64,000 bases of DNA, taken from assembly GCF_042680125.1 (NCBI RefSeq), contig NZ_JBHTNY010000007.1. The stretch is one strand, 5' to 3'. Position 1 is the first letter of the stretch. Each line of letters starts with the position of its first letter. Under the pieces are notes generated by a model, which had not been told where the DNA came from, ran no database searches, and was given only the letters and a program-made list of their open reading frames with translations. The position numbers and the translations under genes were made by a program. The DNA is from Robinsoniella peoriensis. Its GTDB lineage: Bacteria; Bacillota; Clostridia; Lachnospirales; Lachnospiraceae. This document shows, piece after piece, positions 1 through 10,400 of the stretch.

Positions 1-2566
1 GGACTTCCGCACCGATACGGATGATACCTCTTTCATCCAGATCCTTTAACGCATCATCGCCGACACCGGGAACGTCTCTTGTAATTTCTTCCGGTCCTAA
101 TTTTGTGTCCCTGGCTTCTGCTTCATATTCTTCAATATGGACAGATGTATAGACATCCTCCATAACCAGTCTTTCACTTAATAATACCGCATCCTCGTAG
201 TTATAACCTTCCCAGGTCATAAATCCGATCAATGGGTTCTTACCTAATGCAATTTCACCATTCTGTGTAGAAGGTCCGTCAGCAATAACGTCTCCCGCCT
301 GCACATGATCGCCTTTGAATACGATCGGTCTCTGATTGTAACAGTTACTCTGGTTACTTCTTGCAAACTTCGTCAAATGATACTCATCTTTAGATCCATC
401 GTCATTTTTCATAACAATTGTCTTAGATGTGGAACGTTCAATCGTTCCGGCTTTTTTGGCAACCACACAAACACCGGAGTCAACCGCTGCTTTCATTTCC
501 ATACCTGTTCCAACAACCGGTGCATCCGTAGTCAATAACGGTACGGCCTGACGCTGCATGTTAGATCCCATCAGCGCACGGTTAGCATCATCATTTTCCA
601 GGAAAGGAATCAATGCGGTAGCAACAGAAAATACCATCTTAGGAGATACATCCATGTAATCAAATGTAGTTCTTTCATACTCCTGCGTTTCTTCTCTGTA
701 ACGACCGGAAACATTTTTATGAACAAAATGTCCTTCTTCATCCAGGGCCTCATTCGCCTGAGCTACATGATAATTATCTTCCTCATCTGCAGTCATATAT
801 ACAACATCTTCCGTAACACGAGGGTCAGTCGGATCTGTCTTGTCTATTTTACGGTATGGTGCTTCAATAAAACCATACTCATTAATTCTGGCATAGGTTG
901 CCAGGGAGTTAATCAGACCGATATTAGGACCTTCAGGTGTCTCGATCGGACACATTCTTCCATAATGGGAATAGTGAACATCTCGAACCTCGAATCCCGC
1001 TCTATCTCTGGACAAACCACCAGGGCCCAGTGCGGATAAACGTCTTTTATGTGTTAACTCACCAAGCGGATTATTCTGATCCATGAACTGAGACAGCTGG
1101 GAAGAACCAAAGAATTCTTTAACAGCTGCTGTTACCGGCTTGATATTGATCAGAGATTGCGGAGAAATTCCTTCCAGATCCTGTGTTGTCATACGTTCAC
1201 GTACAACTCTTTCCAGCCTGGAAAGACCAATACGGTACTGGTTCTGCAGCAATTCGCCTACTGCTCTGATACGTCTGTTTCCTAAATGGTCGATATCATC
1301 TGCATTGCCAATTCCATATTCCAGATGCATATTATAGTTAATAGAAGCAATAATATCTTCTTTTGTAATATGCTTCGGAATCAATTCGTGGATATTCTGC
1401 TTGATTGCATATTTGATATCTTCAATATCGTCATTTTCTTCCAGTATTTTTTCAAGCACAGGGTAATATACTAACTCTGTAACACCCACTTCTTTTGGAT
1501 CAACATCAACGAAATTCGTAATATCAACCATCATACTGGAGATTACTTTCGCATTACGTTCTTCCGTCTGAATCCAAACGAAAGGAACTGCTGCATACTG
1601 AATAGCATCTGCAATTTCACGTGTTACTTCGGTGCCTGCTTCAGCCAGAATTTCACCTGTAGTAGTATCTACAACATCTTCTGCAAGCACATGTCCTGAG
1701 ATACGGTTGCGAAGAAGAAGCTTCTTATTAAATTTATAACGGCCAACCTTAGCAAGATCATATCTTCTAGGGTCAAAAAACATACTGGTAATAAGGCTTT
1801 CTGCACTTTCTACTGCCAGCGGTTCACCCGGACGGATCTTTTTATATAATTCAAGAAGACCTTCCTGGTAATTTTCTGATGTATCCTTAGTTAAACTTGC
1901 CAGGATCTTTGGTTCTTCACCAAATAACTCAATGATCTCAGCATTGGTACCGATGCCAAGTGCACGGATTAAAACCGTAATCGGCACCTTTCTGGTTCTA
2001 TCTACACGAACATAGAAAACATCATTGGAGTCAGTTTCGTATTCCAGCCAGGCACCTCTGTTAGGAATAACGGTAGCAGAAAATAACTTTTTACCAATTT
2101 TATCATGAGCAACTGAATAATAAATACCTGGCGAACGAACCAACTGACTAACGATAACACGTTCAGCACCATTAATTACAAAGGTACCTGTTGCAGTCAT
2201 TAAAGGCAAATCCCCCATGAATATCTCATGTTCATTGATTTCGTCATTCTCTTTATTATGAAGTCTCACCCTAACCTTTAACGGTGCAGCAAATGTTGCA
2301 TCTCTCTCCTTGCACTCCTCGATGGAATATTTCACATCATCTTCACATAATGTGAAATCTACAAATTCCAAGCTCAGTTTGCCACTATAATCTGCGATTG
2401 GAGAGATATCTTCAAAAACTTCCTTCATTCCTTCGTCTAGGAACCATTGGTATGAGTCTTTCTGGACCTCAATCAAATTGGGCATTTCCAGAACCTCTTT
2501 TTGTCTTGAGTAACTCATACGAAAGCTTTTGCCGCTTTTGATTGGTCGTATCCTGTTTTTCTCCAT
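1..2566 (-). CDS. rpoB: RNA polymerase beta subunit (5' part, cut by window edge)
   Basis: Catalytic beta subunit of DNA-dependent RNA polymerase. About 855 N-terminal codons are visible; the frame stays open to base 1, so the C-terminal third lies outside. I translated it from the sequence: it begins MEKNRIRPIKSGKSF, and the rifampicin-binding region FGSSQLSQFMDQNNPLGELT is found near residue 490, followed by THKRRLSALGPGG. The positions equivalent to E. coli D516, H526 and S531 are wild-type, so no classical rifampicin-resistance change is seen. The start at 2566 has AGGGGTGA eight bases upstream; a later ATG at about 2519 would remove conserved residues. It has its own promoter and does not follow rplL directly, as it does in most bacteria. 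Confidence 0.98.
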   Translation of the reverse strand, partial: MEKNRIRPIKSGKSFRMSYSRQKEVLEMPNLIEVQKDSYQWFLDEGMKEVFEDISPIADYSGKLSLEFVDFTLCEDDVKYSIEECKERDATFAAPLKVRVRLHNKENDEINEHEIFMGDLPLMTATGTFVINGAERVIVSQLVRSPGIYYSVAHDKIGKKLFSATVIPNRGAWLEYETDSNDVFYVRVDRTRKVPITVLIRALGIGTNAEIIELFGEEPKILASLTKDTSENYQEGLLELYKKIRPGEPLAVESAESLITSMFFDPRRYDLAKVGRYKFNKKLLLRNRISGHVLAEDVVDTTTGEILAEAGTEVTREIADAIQYAAVPFVWIQTEERNAKVISSMMVDITNFVDVDPKEVGVTELVYYPVLEKILEENDDIEDIKYAIKQNIHELIPKHITKEDIIASINYNMHLEYGIGNADDIDHLGNRRIRAVGELLQNQYRIGLSRLERVVRERMTTQDLEGISPQSLINIKPVTAAVKEFFGSSQLSQFMDQNNPLGELTHKRRLSALGPGGLSRDRAGFEVRDVHYSHYGRMCPIETPEGPNIGLINSLATYARINEYGFIEAPYRKIDKTDPTDPRVTEDVVYMTADEEDNYHVAQANEALDEEGHFVHKNVSGRYREETQEYERTTFDYMDVSPKMVFSVATALIPFLENDDANRALMGSNMQRQAVPLLTTDAPVVGTGMEMKAAVDSGVCVVAKKAGTIERSTSKTIVMKNDDGSKDEYHLTKFARSNQSNCYNQRPIVFKGDHVQAGDVIADGPSTQNGEIALGKNPLIGFMTWEGYNYEDAVLLSERLVMEDVYTSVHIEEYEAEARDTKLGPEEITRDVPGVGDDALKDLDERGIIRIGAEV

Positions 2567-2674
2567 TGACGTTTCACCCCTGTTCTTTCTATATAAATAT
2601 AAACTATTTCCAACAACCCGGTTTTGGGCATAATGATACCCTTGGGCACAATCCTGCACAATAGTGCATCTTCC

Positions 2675-2703
2675 ACTTTAGCATAAAGAAAAACTGCTGT
2701 CAA
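2675..2703 (-). promoter_or_regulatory. sigma-A promoter for rpoB
   Basis: On the minus strand TTGACA (2698-2703), a 17-base spacer, then TAAAGT (2675-2680) preceded by TG at the extended -10 position. It lies 109 bases upstream of the rpoB start and after the carboxypeptidase stop, so rpoB can be transcribed independently. Confidence 0.75.
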
Positions 2704-2833
2704 GCAGTTTCTCCTGAAAAAATTGGTTTTAAATTTGTACAATTTGAACTTCCTGTTTAAGAGCACGATTAAAAACAAACAGTAGCAAACTGTGGATTTC
2801 AGCTTGTATCTGAAATGTGCCGTATACATAGCA

Positions 2834-4363
2834 TCAATAATTTGCAGCACCATAGTTTAGCAGGGTTTTGGTATCCCTCCATCTGGACTCACTGCTTGGA
2901 CACCCCAGAACCACCGAAATGTAGGTCTTTCCGTTTTTGCTCATCGCCCCGGCAAAGCAATGTCCAGCCAAAGTTGTCCAACCTGTTTTTCCGCCCAGGA
3001 ATCCTGACATCTGGCCCAGCATATCATCCGTACTATATACCGTAAATCCTCTGCCGCCAGAAAGGCTGGAAAAACTATAAGCCCTGGTCTGTATAATCTG
3101 GCGGAACAAATCTTTTTTGATGGCATAACGCAGCATCTTTGCAAGATCCAGAGCTGACGAACCATGATTTCCCATCTCCAGTCCATTTGGTGTGACAAAG
3201 GTTGTATTTTTGCATCCAAACTCTCTAGCCTTCTGATTCATAAGATCTGCAAAATTTTGTACCGAGCCGCTGATATGCTCCGCTATTGCCACTGCCACAT
3301 CATTATAGGAAGGCAGCAGTAATGCATACAGCAGATCCTGCATCCGATAGACTTCACCCGGATTCATATACAGCTTTACTTCTTCCTGTCCTGCGGCATA
3401 CGCAGAGACAGAAACTGAATCATTCAATCCGGCATACTCCAAAGCCAGTATTGCCGTCATTATTTTTGTGGTACTGGCATTGGGGCGGTTTTGATTTGCA
3501 TTTTTCTGATAAATAACTTTTCCCGTCTTAGCGTCAATTAATACCGCAGAGGGTGCAGACAGGCTTAATGCAGAAGCGCTTACCTTTTTCCCGGAAGCAT
3601 CAACGAACTTACTTCCTATAAAAGTACTCTTCACCATTGCCCCATTACTGCCCAGATAGTAATCGCCAACCCATTTATTTTTTACCATATAACCATTACT
3701 GCCAAAATAGTACCACTTACCCGACACTTTCTTCCAACTGTTTTTCAGATAACTTCCGCTTTGGTTCTGATATTTCTTTCCTTTATCTCCAGTTCGCATA
3801 CCCGGCTTCATGAAACCATATTTATCAAAGCTGTATTTAATTCCATTTATGGTAATTCTTTTATTTTTGACCGCATAACCATTTTTATCAAAATAGCACC
3901 GTTTATTATTGATAGTCTTCCACTTATTCGTTATGTACTGGTTCTTTTCATCCCGGAAACGCCAGCCTTTCGATGTTTTCACAAGCCCTTTTACATATTT
4001 CCCGCTTGCCTCCAGGTAATGACTGCCAACCCAGCTTTGTGTAACGGCATAACCCTTCTTATTAAAATAATAACGGTTCCCATCAATTGTTTTCCACTGG
4101 CTTTTCATGTATCCCTTAGATCCATTCTTATAGCGGTATCCCTTCCCGGTATTTTTAAAGCTTACAATCCATCTTCCTTTGGAATTTACATACCGGTCAC
4201 CAACCCAGCGGCTTTTTTGCAGTCTTCCGCTCTTTGTATAATAATACCAGCCTGTACTTTTGTGCTTCCATGCAGCGTCCGCCTGGAAAACAGGTGAAAT
4301 GCCAATCAGCAATATCAGAATTAATGTTAATGGAATAAAAAATCGCTTTTTTACATTTTTCAT
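2834..4363 (-). CDS. D-alanyl-D-alanine carboxypeptidase with cell-wall-binding repeats
   Basis: Exported serine DD-peptidase (peptidase S11, DacF-like) that trims the terminal D-Ala of peptidoglycan stem peptides. The 509-residue protein has a signal peptide (residues 1-30) and then about 220 residues of tandem aromatic/glycine repeats of the choline/CW-binding type (GWYYY, NRYYFNKKGYAV, KWYYFGSNGYMV), followed by the catalytic domain. Active-site motifs are visible: S297-T-T-K300, S352-Y-N354 and K459-T-G461. The repeats are N-terminal to the enzyme, which should anchor it to the wall. It is monocistronic: its own promoter lies upstream and rpoB has a separate one downstream. The substrate of the repeats (choline, other wall polymer) cannot be told from sequence. 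Confidence 0.92.
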   Translation of the reverse strand: MKNVKKRFFIPLTLILILLIGISPVFQADAAWKHKSTGWYYYTKSGRLQKSRWVGDRYVNSKGRWIVSFKNTGKGYRYKNGSKGYMKSQWKTIDGNRYYFNKKGYAVTQSWVGSHYLEASGKYVKGLVKTSKGWRFRDEKNQYITNKWKTINNKRCYFDKNGYAVKNKRITINGIKYSFDKYGFMKPGMRTGDKGKKYQNQSGSYLKNSWKKVSGKWYYFGSNGYMVKNKWVGDYYLGSNGAMVKSTFIGSKFVDASGKKVSASALSLSAPSAVLIDAKTGKVIYQKNANQNRPNASTTKIMTAILALEYAGLNDSVSVSAYAAGQEEVKLYMNPGEVYRMQDLLYALLLPSYNDVAVAIAEHISGSVQNFADLMNQKAREFGCKNTTFVTPNGLEMGNHGSSALDLAKMLRYAIKKDLFRQIIQTRAYSFSSLSGGRGFTVYSTDDMLGQMSGFLGGKTGWTTLAGHCFAGAMSKNGKTYISVVLGCPSSESRWRDTKTLLNYGAANY

Positions 4364-4407
4364 TTAACTCTACCCCCCACTTTGATTTTCAAAAACATTC
4401 TAAAAAT

Positions 4408-4436
4408 ATTATACATGATAATGTAAAATTCACCAA
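4408..4436 (-). promoter_or_regulatory. Candidate promoter for the carboxypeptidase gene
   Basis: Minus strand TTGGTG (4431-4436), 17-base spacer, TATAAT (4408-4413). The -10 is perfect, the -35 moderate. It lies 45 bases upstream of the ATG at 4363. Confidence 0.55.
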
Positions 4437-4459
4437 ATCAATTTTTCTCACCAGCAATA

Positions 4460-4500
4460 TAAAAAATGCCGGTGCCAAGATTATCTCTCAGCACCAGCAT
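4460..4500 (-). terminator. Intrinsic terminator of the aldehyde dehydrogenase gene
   Basis: A ten-pair stem (ATGCTGGTGC with GCACCGGCAT, one G-U in the minus-strand RNA) is followed on the minus strand by six T. It sits 45 bases after the stop at 4546. Confidence 0.8.
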
Positions 4501-4545
4501 CATTTTAAGTTATCATTAATTCTAAAATTACAAATTTAAAGCAGA

Positions 4546-6057
4546 TCAGATTGTTCCATCCCAGGTAGAAACTGTTTTGGCTTTTTTCTCTTCCTCGTCA
4601 AACCAACGGGTTGTCACTACTTTTCCTTCTGTATAGAAACGATATCCGTCTTTTCCAAGGCAATGCAGATCTCCAAAGAAAGATTTCTTATGTCCATTAA
4701 ATGGGAACATACCTACGGGAACCGGAATACCTACATTGACTCCCACCATTCCTCCGTCCGTACGTCTTGCAAATTCTCTCGCATAGTGACCGCTCTGTGT
4801 GAAGATTACAGAACCGTTAGCATATGGATTTGCATTCATAACCGCAAGTCCTTCATCGAAATCTTTCACACGTTTGATACAGAGAACCGGACCAAATACT
4901 TCTCTGTCTCCGATGGTCATTCCCGGTTTTACGTGATCGAAAATCGTAGGCCCTACATAATAACCATTCTCATATCCCGGAACCTGGATATCCCTTCCAT
5001 CTAAGATCAGTTCTGCACCCTCTTCAATTCCTTTTTGGATCCAATTCGTAACAAACTTCTTATGCCCTTCATTTACTACCGGACCCATACCTGTTGTTTT
5101 ATCATAAGCCGGACCGACTTTAATTTCTCTTGCTTTTTCTACAATTGCATGAACCAGGTCATCTGCAATATCTTCCTGGACTACAACCACCGGGAGTGCC
5201 ATGCAGCGTTCACCGGCACATCCAAAGGCTGCGTTAATAATTCCAGCTGCTGTTCTTTCGATTGGTGCATCATTCAACACCAGTGCATGGTTTTTCGCTT
5301 CGCAAAGAGCCTGAACGCGTTTTCCATTTGCTGCTGCAGTTGAATAAATATGTAATCCTACTTCTGTTGATCCTACAAAAGTAATTCCTTTGATATCCGG
5401 ATGCTGTAAAAACATTTCTGCTTCATTTCTGGAACAGGTCACAATATTGATTACGCCATCCGGTAGCCCTGCTTCCTTATATAATTCAGCGATGCGCATA
5501 CAGGTCTGAGGTGTAAACGTTGCAGCCTTTATTACAATGGTATTTCCACAGGCGATGCACATTGGTGTCATCCATCCCATAGGGATCATTGCCGGGAAGT
5601 TAAATGGAACAATACCTGCAAATACACCCATGGGTTCACGGTACATTACAGTGTCAAAACCGGAGGAAGCATCCATAAGACTTTCGCCCATCATTAATGA
5701 CGGCGCGGAAATTGCCTGTTCGGTTCCTTCTTTTGCTTTCAGGACGTCACCTTCTGCCTCAACCCATGCTTTGCCGTTTTCTCTTGCAACAAGTTCCGTC
5801 AGTTCATCCATATGCGCAATCAGCAGATCTCTCAGCTTATAAAGAATCTGAACACGTTTGATTACAGGTGTTCCTGACCAGCCAGGGAAAGCTGCTTTCG
5901 CTGCTGCAATGGCTTCTTCTACTTCCTCTGAAGTACAGCAGGGTACTTTTGCAGTGATTTCACCGGTACTAGGATTGCAAGCATCCGTATATCGTTCCGT
6001 CTTAGATTCTTTAAACACACCATTAACATAATAACCCAGTTTCTTAACATCGCCCAT
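4546..6057 (-). CDS. mmsA: CoA-acylating methylmalonate/malonate-semialdehyde dehydrogenase
   Basis: Aldehyde dehydrogenase superfamily enzyme of the MmsA/IolA group, which oxidises (methyl)malonate semialdehyde to propionyl- or acetyl-CoA with NAD and CoA, in valine, inositol or beta-alanine breakdown. The 503-residue length is normal. Visible are IVPFNFPAMIPMGWM in the nucleotide-binding part (about 149-163), FVGSTEVG (227-234) and the catalytic Cys285 in GCAGERCMALP. The segment after FVGS reads CEAKNHALVL, where ordinary aldehyde dehydrogenases carry a general-base Glu in ELGGK; this is typical of the CoA-acylating subgroup. No inositol or valine genes are nearby, so the physiological substrate is open. 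Promoter and terminator frame it as a single gene. Confidence 0.85.
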   Translation of the reverse strand: MGDVKKLGYYVNGVFKESKTERYTDACNPSTGEITAKVPCCTSEEVEEAIAAAKAAFPGWSGTPVIKRVQILYKLRDLLIAHMDELTELVARENGKAWVEAEGDVLKAKEGTEQAISAPSLMMGESLMDASSGFDTVMYREPMGVFAGIVPFNFPAMIPMGWMTPMCIACGNTIVIKAATFTPQTCMRIAELYKEAGLPDGVINIVTCSRNEAEMFLQHPDIKGITFVGSTEVGLHIYSTAAANGKRVQALCEAKNHALVLNDAPIERTAAGIINAAFGCAGERCMALPVVVVQEDIADDLVHAIVEKAREIKVGPAYDKTTGMGPVVNEGHKKFVTNWIQKGIEEGAELILDGRDIQVPGYENGYYVGPTIFDHVKPGMTIGDREVFGPVLCIKRVKDFDEGLAVMNANPYANGSVIFTQSGHYAREFARRTDGGMVGVNVGIPVPVGMFPFNGHKKSFFGDLHCLGKDGYRFYTEGKVVTTRWFDEEEKKAKTVSTWDGTI

Positions 6058-6125
6058 GATAAATCCTCACTTTCATATTTGTGGTAAACTATTGTAATTT
6101 GTTGATTATATTTTGGATATATCTT

Positions 6126-6154
6126 ATATTATCACAGAACATAACCAAAATCAA
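6126..6154 (-). promoter_or_regulatory. Candidate promoter for mmsA
   Basis: Minus strand TTGATT (6149-6154), 17-base spacer, TAATAT (6126-6131). It lies 69 bases upstream of the start codon, in the stretch between the rplL terminator and mmsA. Confidence 0.55.
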
Positions 6155-6265
6155 CACAAATTTTTCGTTATTTTATTCACGAAACAATCAGGACATTATC
6201 TGCATTCACAGATATGTTCATAACTTCACATATCTATATTTTTTTGTGAAGACCTATTCCAGACA

Positions 6266-6312
6266 ACAAAAAATCCCCGCAGACACCTGGAACCAGGTAA
6301 CTGCGGGGATTG
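6266..6312 (-). terminator. Terminator after rplL
   Basis: Minus-strand stem AATCCCCGCAG / CTGCGGGGATT, with an inner CACCTGG/CCAGGT-like pairing, is followed by TTTTTTGTTGT. It starts 13 bases beyond the rplL stop and closes the rplJ-rplL unit. Confidence 0.88.
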
Positions 6313-6324
6313 CTAATCATCAGA

Positions 6325-6699
6325 TTATTTTAATGTGATCTTAGCGCCTTCTGCTTCTAATTTAGTCTTTAATTCTTCAGCTTCTGCTTTAGAAACGCCT
6401 TCTTTAACAACCTTAGGAGCTCCGTCAACTACTTCTTTAGCTTCTTTTAAGCCTAAGCCTGTAGCTTCACGAACAACTTTGATAACTTTAACTTTGTTTG
6501 GTCCAACTTCTGTTAATTCTACGTCGAACTCATCTTTTTCTTCTGCTGCTTCTGCTGCTCCGCCTGCTGCTGCTACTACAACACCTGCTGCTGCAGATAC
6601 ACCAAATTCTTCTTCACATGCTTTTACTAAATCGTTTAATTCTAATACAGATAATTCTTTGATAGCATCAATAAATTCTGCTGTTGTTAATTTTGCCAT
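6325..6699 (-). CDS. rplL: Ribosomal protein L7/L12
   Basis: Stalk protein of the 50S subunit, present in several copies, which recruits translation factors. 124 residues: N-terminal dimerisation part (MAKLTTAEFIDAIKELSVLE), an alanine-rich hinge (AAAGVVVAAAGGAAEAAEE, about 38-56) and the C-terminal factor-binding domain (FDVELTEVGPNKVKVIKVVRE). I place the start at 6699 because GGAGGA lies seven bases upstream; an in-frame ATG 15 bases earlier sits at the ribosome binding site itself. Follows rplJ by 78 bases and is closed by a strong terminator. Confidence 0.98.
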   Translation of the reverse strand: MAKLTTAEFIDAIKELSVLELNDLVKACEEEFGVSAAAGVVVAAAGGAAEAAEEKDEFDVELTEVGPNKVKVIKVVREATGLGLKEAKEVVDGAPKVVKEGVSKAEAEELKTKLEAEGAKITLK

Positions 6700-6777
6700 T
6701 TTATTTTCCTCCATTTAATTTTTTAAGTTATTTTTTCGGATATCCGATTTCCCGGTTCCACGTTTTACGTTGAATTC

Positions 6778-7266
6778 TTAAGCTTCTTTTGCTTCTGCAA
6801 TCTGATTAAGAACACGAGCAAGATTTGTAATAGGTGACTGGATACTTCCAAGTAACTTGCCAAGAAGTTCTTCTCTTGACGGAACGGAAGCCAATGCCTG
6901 TACGCCTGTCTCATCGTAGTAAGCTCCTTCTACGACACCTGCGATCAATTTGATTGCCGGAACAGTCTTTGCATGTTTTGCCAAGATTCTTGCCGGAGCA
7001 GTTGCGTCTTCTTTCGAAATTGCAATTGCATTTGGTCCTTCCAGATGTTTGCTGAGTGCTTCGCAATCTGTATCTTTGAATGCAAAGTTCATCATTGTAT
7101 TTTTGTATACTTTGTAGACAACGCCAGCTTCTCTAAGCTCTTTACGAAGAGCTGTGTCCTGTTCCACGCTGATTCCACTATAAGTTACTAAAATAACTGA
7201 TGCTGCATCTTTGATACTTGCGCTAATCTCTTCAACAACTGGTTTTTTAAGTTCAACTTTTGCCAT
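6778..7266 (-). CDS. rplJ: Ribosomal protein L10
   Basis: L10 anchors the L7/L12 dimers to 23S rRNA at the base of the stalk. 162 residues, close to the usual 160-175. The family N-terminus is seen (MAKVELKKPVVEEIS, then VTYSGISVEQDTALRKELREAGV and KNTMMNFAF), and the C-terminal helix that binds L12 ends in LARVLNQIAEAKEA. AAGGAGGTG precedes the ATG. The gene is first in a two-gene unit with rplL and is preceded by a canonical L10 leader with a terminator-like hairpin, so expression is probably limited by free L10(L12)4. Confidence 0.98.
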   Translation of the reverse strand: MAKVELKKPVVEEISASIKDAASVILVTYSGISVEQDTALRKELREAGVVYKVYKNTMMNFAFKDTDCEALSKHLEGPNAIAISKEDATAPARILAKHAKTVPAIKLIAGVVEGAYYDETGVQALASVPSREELLGKLLGSIQSPITNLARVLNQIAEAKEA

Positions 7267-7304
7267 GAATGGTGCACCTCCTTATGTTAGTATGTGTACC
7301 GCCG

Positions 7305-7337
7305 TAAAAAACCTCTTTGTACAAGACAAAGAGGTTT
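7305..7337 (-). terminator. Attenuator hairpin in the rplJ leader
   Basis: Minus strand AACCTCTTTGT, 5-base loop, ACAAAGAGGTT and then TTTTTT. It lies between the L10-binding leader and the rplJ ribosome binding site, so it is a transcription attenuator rather than the end of an operon. Confidence 0.8.
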
Positions 7338-7351
7338 CATAAATCATTCTT

Positions 7352-7428
7352 ATTAGAACTCATTACTCCTCGGTAGGCGTTTTCACCTTATGCCTTACGG
7401 CACCTACTGTCTTCGGCAGTTTTCTAAT
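7352..7428 (-). ncRNA. Ribosomal protein L10 leader
   Basis: Matches the widespread Firmicute L10 leader: closing stem ATTAGAA/TTCTAAT, the conserved GACAGTAGGTG, the GCCGTAAGGC hairpin, and the GGTGAAAACGCCTACCGAGG segment just before the closing strand. Known role of the family: L10 binds its own leader and represses rplJ-rplL. The neighbouring attenuator suggests that binding is read out at transcription. Confidence 0.9.
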
Positions 7429-7430
7429 AG

Positions 7431-7460
7431 ACTATAGCATAGTCTGTCTGAATTTGTCAA
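7431..7460 (-). promoter_or_regulatory. Promoter of the rplJ-rplL unit
   Basis: Minus strand TTGACA (7455-7460), 18-base spacer, extended -10 TGCTATAGT with hexamer at 7431-7436. The predicted start falls at the first bases of the L10 leader, which supports both calls. Confidence 0.8.
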
Positions 7461-7492
7461 GCAGATTTTATAACTTTTTCTGTTGGCAGGCA

Positions 7493-10400
7493 TTATTCTT
7501 TGATTTTTTTATGGAACTCCTGTAATGAATGAACCTCTAAACGTTCTCCCATCTTTACTGCCTTAATGCCTTCTGCCGTAGCTTTTGCCGCTGCCATTGT
7601 TGTCATGTAAGGTATTTTTTCCTTGATAGCAGCCTTACGGATATAACTATCATCTGTTGCACCTTTTTTATCAATTGGTGTATTGATGATCATTTGGATC
7701 TTTTTATTGGTGATGGCATCCAGGATATTCGGTCTTCCCTCATTAATCTTAGATATCTTCTCGGCTTCAAGTCCGGCTTCCTTAATCAGTTCATAAGTAC
7801 TTCCGGTCGCCATCAGCTTAAATCCGCAATCATGAAGTTCCTGTGCCACTTCTTTTACTTCCGGCTTGTCTCTGTCACTTACGCTGAGGAGTACGGTACC
7901 TTCTAATGGAAGTTTGGTCTGAGTAGCTTCCTGCGCTTTATAGAACGCTTCACCGAAACTTTCTGAAATACCAAGTACTTCTCCGGTAGAACGCATTTCA
8001 GGTCCTAATAAAGGATCTACTTCCGGGAACATATTAAACGGGAAAACAGCTTCTTTTACACCATAGTGTGAAAACTTCTTCTCTTTTAAATCAAGTACCG
8101 GAGACGGTCTTCCAGTTAAATAAGAAGTCATGATATCTGTTGCCAGTTTAACCATTTTAATATTACATACTTTTGATACCAGCGGTACTGTTCTGGATGC
8201 ACGCGGATTTGCTTCAAGTACATATACTACTCCGTCTTCAATGGCATACTGCATATTCATAAGTCCGACTACATTCATTTCTGCTGCAATCTTTCTCGTA
8301 TAATCTTTGATGGTTTCGATCTGTTCTTCTGTCAGATTCTTAGATGGAAGAATACATGCGGAGTCACCGGAATGAACACCTGCAAGTTCAATATGCTCCA
8401 TTACCGCCGGAACAAATACATTGGTTCCATCGCTGATGGCATCAGCCTCACACTCAGTAGCATGATGTAAGAAACGGTCGATCAATATCGGTCTGTCGGG
8501 AGTAACTCCAACCGCTGCCTTCATGTAGAATGTCAGAGCCTCATCATCATGAACCACTTCCATGCCTCTTCCGCCCAAGACATAAGAAGGACGTACCATA
8601 ACCGGATATCCGATCTTATTTGCAATCGCAAGCGCTTCCCCTACGTTAACAGCCATTCCTGCTTCCGGCATAGGAATATTCAGCTTCTTCATCATGTCAC
8701 GGAACAGATCTCTGTCTTCTGCAAGATCAATCGTTTCCGGTGTTGTTCCAAGAATATTGACACCCGCTTTTTTCAGGTCATATGCCAGATTCAGCGGCGT
8801 CTGTCCTCCAAACTGTGCAATAACTCCTACCGGTTTTTCCTTGTCATGGATACTCAGTACATCTTCCAGGGTCAGTGGTTCAAAATACAATTTATCAGAA
8901 GTGTCATAATCTGTAGAAACAGTTTCCGGATTACAGTTAACAATGATAGTTTCAAATCCCAGCTCTTTCAAAGCAATTGCTGCATGTACACAGCAGTAGT
9001 CGAATTCGATTCCCTGTCCGATACGGTTTGGTCCACCACCTAAAATCATGATCTTCGGTTTATCATTATTAACCGGGCTCTCATCTTTCATATGGTAACT
9101 GGAATAATAATATGCAGAATCCTTGGTACCGCTTACGTGAACCCCTTCCCAGGCTTCAACGATTCCGGCTTCTATTCTTGTACGTCTTACTTCATCTTCT
9201 GTTACTTCCAGGATCTGGCTCAGGTATTTATCAGCAAAACCATCTAACTTCGCCTGTTTCAATACGTCTGTCTGCGGAACCTTTCCCTTTAAAGCCTTTA
9301 ATGATTCCTCTTCTTCTACCAATTCTTTCATCTGTTCAATGAAGTAATGCTTAATTTTCGTTAATTCAAATAATTCCTGAACGGAAGCACCTTTTCTCAA
9401 TGCTTCATACATAATAAACTGACGTTCACTTGTAGGAACGGCAAGCATTTTCAAAAGTTCTTTCTTCGACTTGGTTGCAAAATCCTTTGCATTGCCAAGT
9501 CCGTACCTGCCGGTCTCAAGACTTCTGATTGCCTTCTGGAAAGCTTCTTTATAAGTCTTACCGATACTCATAACTTCACCAACGGCACGCATCTGGGTTC
9601 CAAGCTTATCCTCAGATCCTTTAAACTTCTCAAACGCCCAGCGGGCAAACTTAATTACAATGTAATCACCGCCTGGAACATACTGGTCCAGAGTTCCATA
9701 CTTGCCGCACGGAATTTCATCTAAAGTCAAACCACTTGCAAGCATTGCGGAAACCAGAGCAATAGGGAACCCGGTTGCTTTTGATGCCAGCGCAGATGAA
9801 CGTGATGTCCTTGGATTAATCTCAATTACGATAATGCGGTCACTGACCGGATCATGTGCAAACTGTACGTTGGTTCCACCAATTACTTCAATGGCTTCAA
9901 CGATTTTATAAGCCTGCTCCTGAAGTCTTTTCTGAACCTCTCCGGATATGGTCAGCATCGGTGCAGAACAGAAAGAATCGCCTGTATGAACGCCCAGCGG
10001 ATCAATATTTTCAATAAAGCAGACTGTAATCATGTTGTTCTTCGCATCACGGACAACTTCTAATTCCAGCTCTTCCCAGCCGAGAATTGATTCTTCAACT
10101 AATACCTGGCCTACCAGACTTGCCTGTAATCCTCTGGCACATACCGTCTTTAACTCTTCAACATTATATACCAGTCCGCCGCCTGCACCACCCATGGTAT
10201 ATGCAGGACGCAGAACTACCGGATAACCCAGATTGTCAGCAATTTTCACTGCCTCTTCTACGGTATACGCCACTTCACTTTTTGCCATTTCGATTCCCAG
10301 GCTGTCCATAGCCTTTTTGAACTCGATACGGTCTTCTCCACGCTCTATAGCATCTACCTGAACACCGATAACCTTTACGTCATATTTTTCCAAAACACCG

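Noticed and set aside
2515..2853. 112-codon minus-strand open frame around the rpoB start
   Set aside because: Different frame from rpoB; it spans the rpoB promoter and leader.
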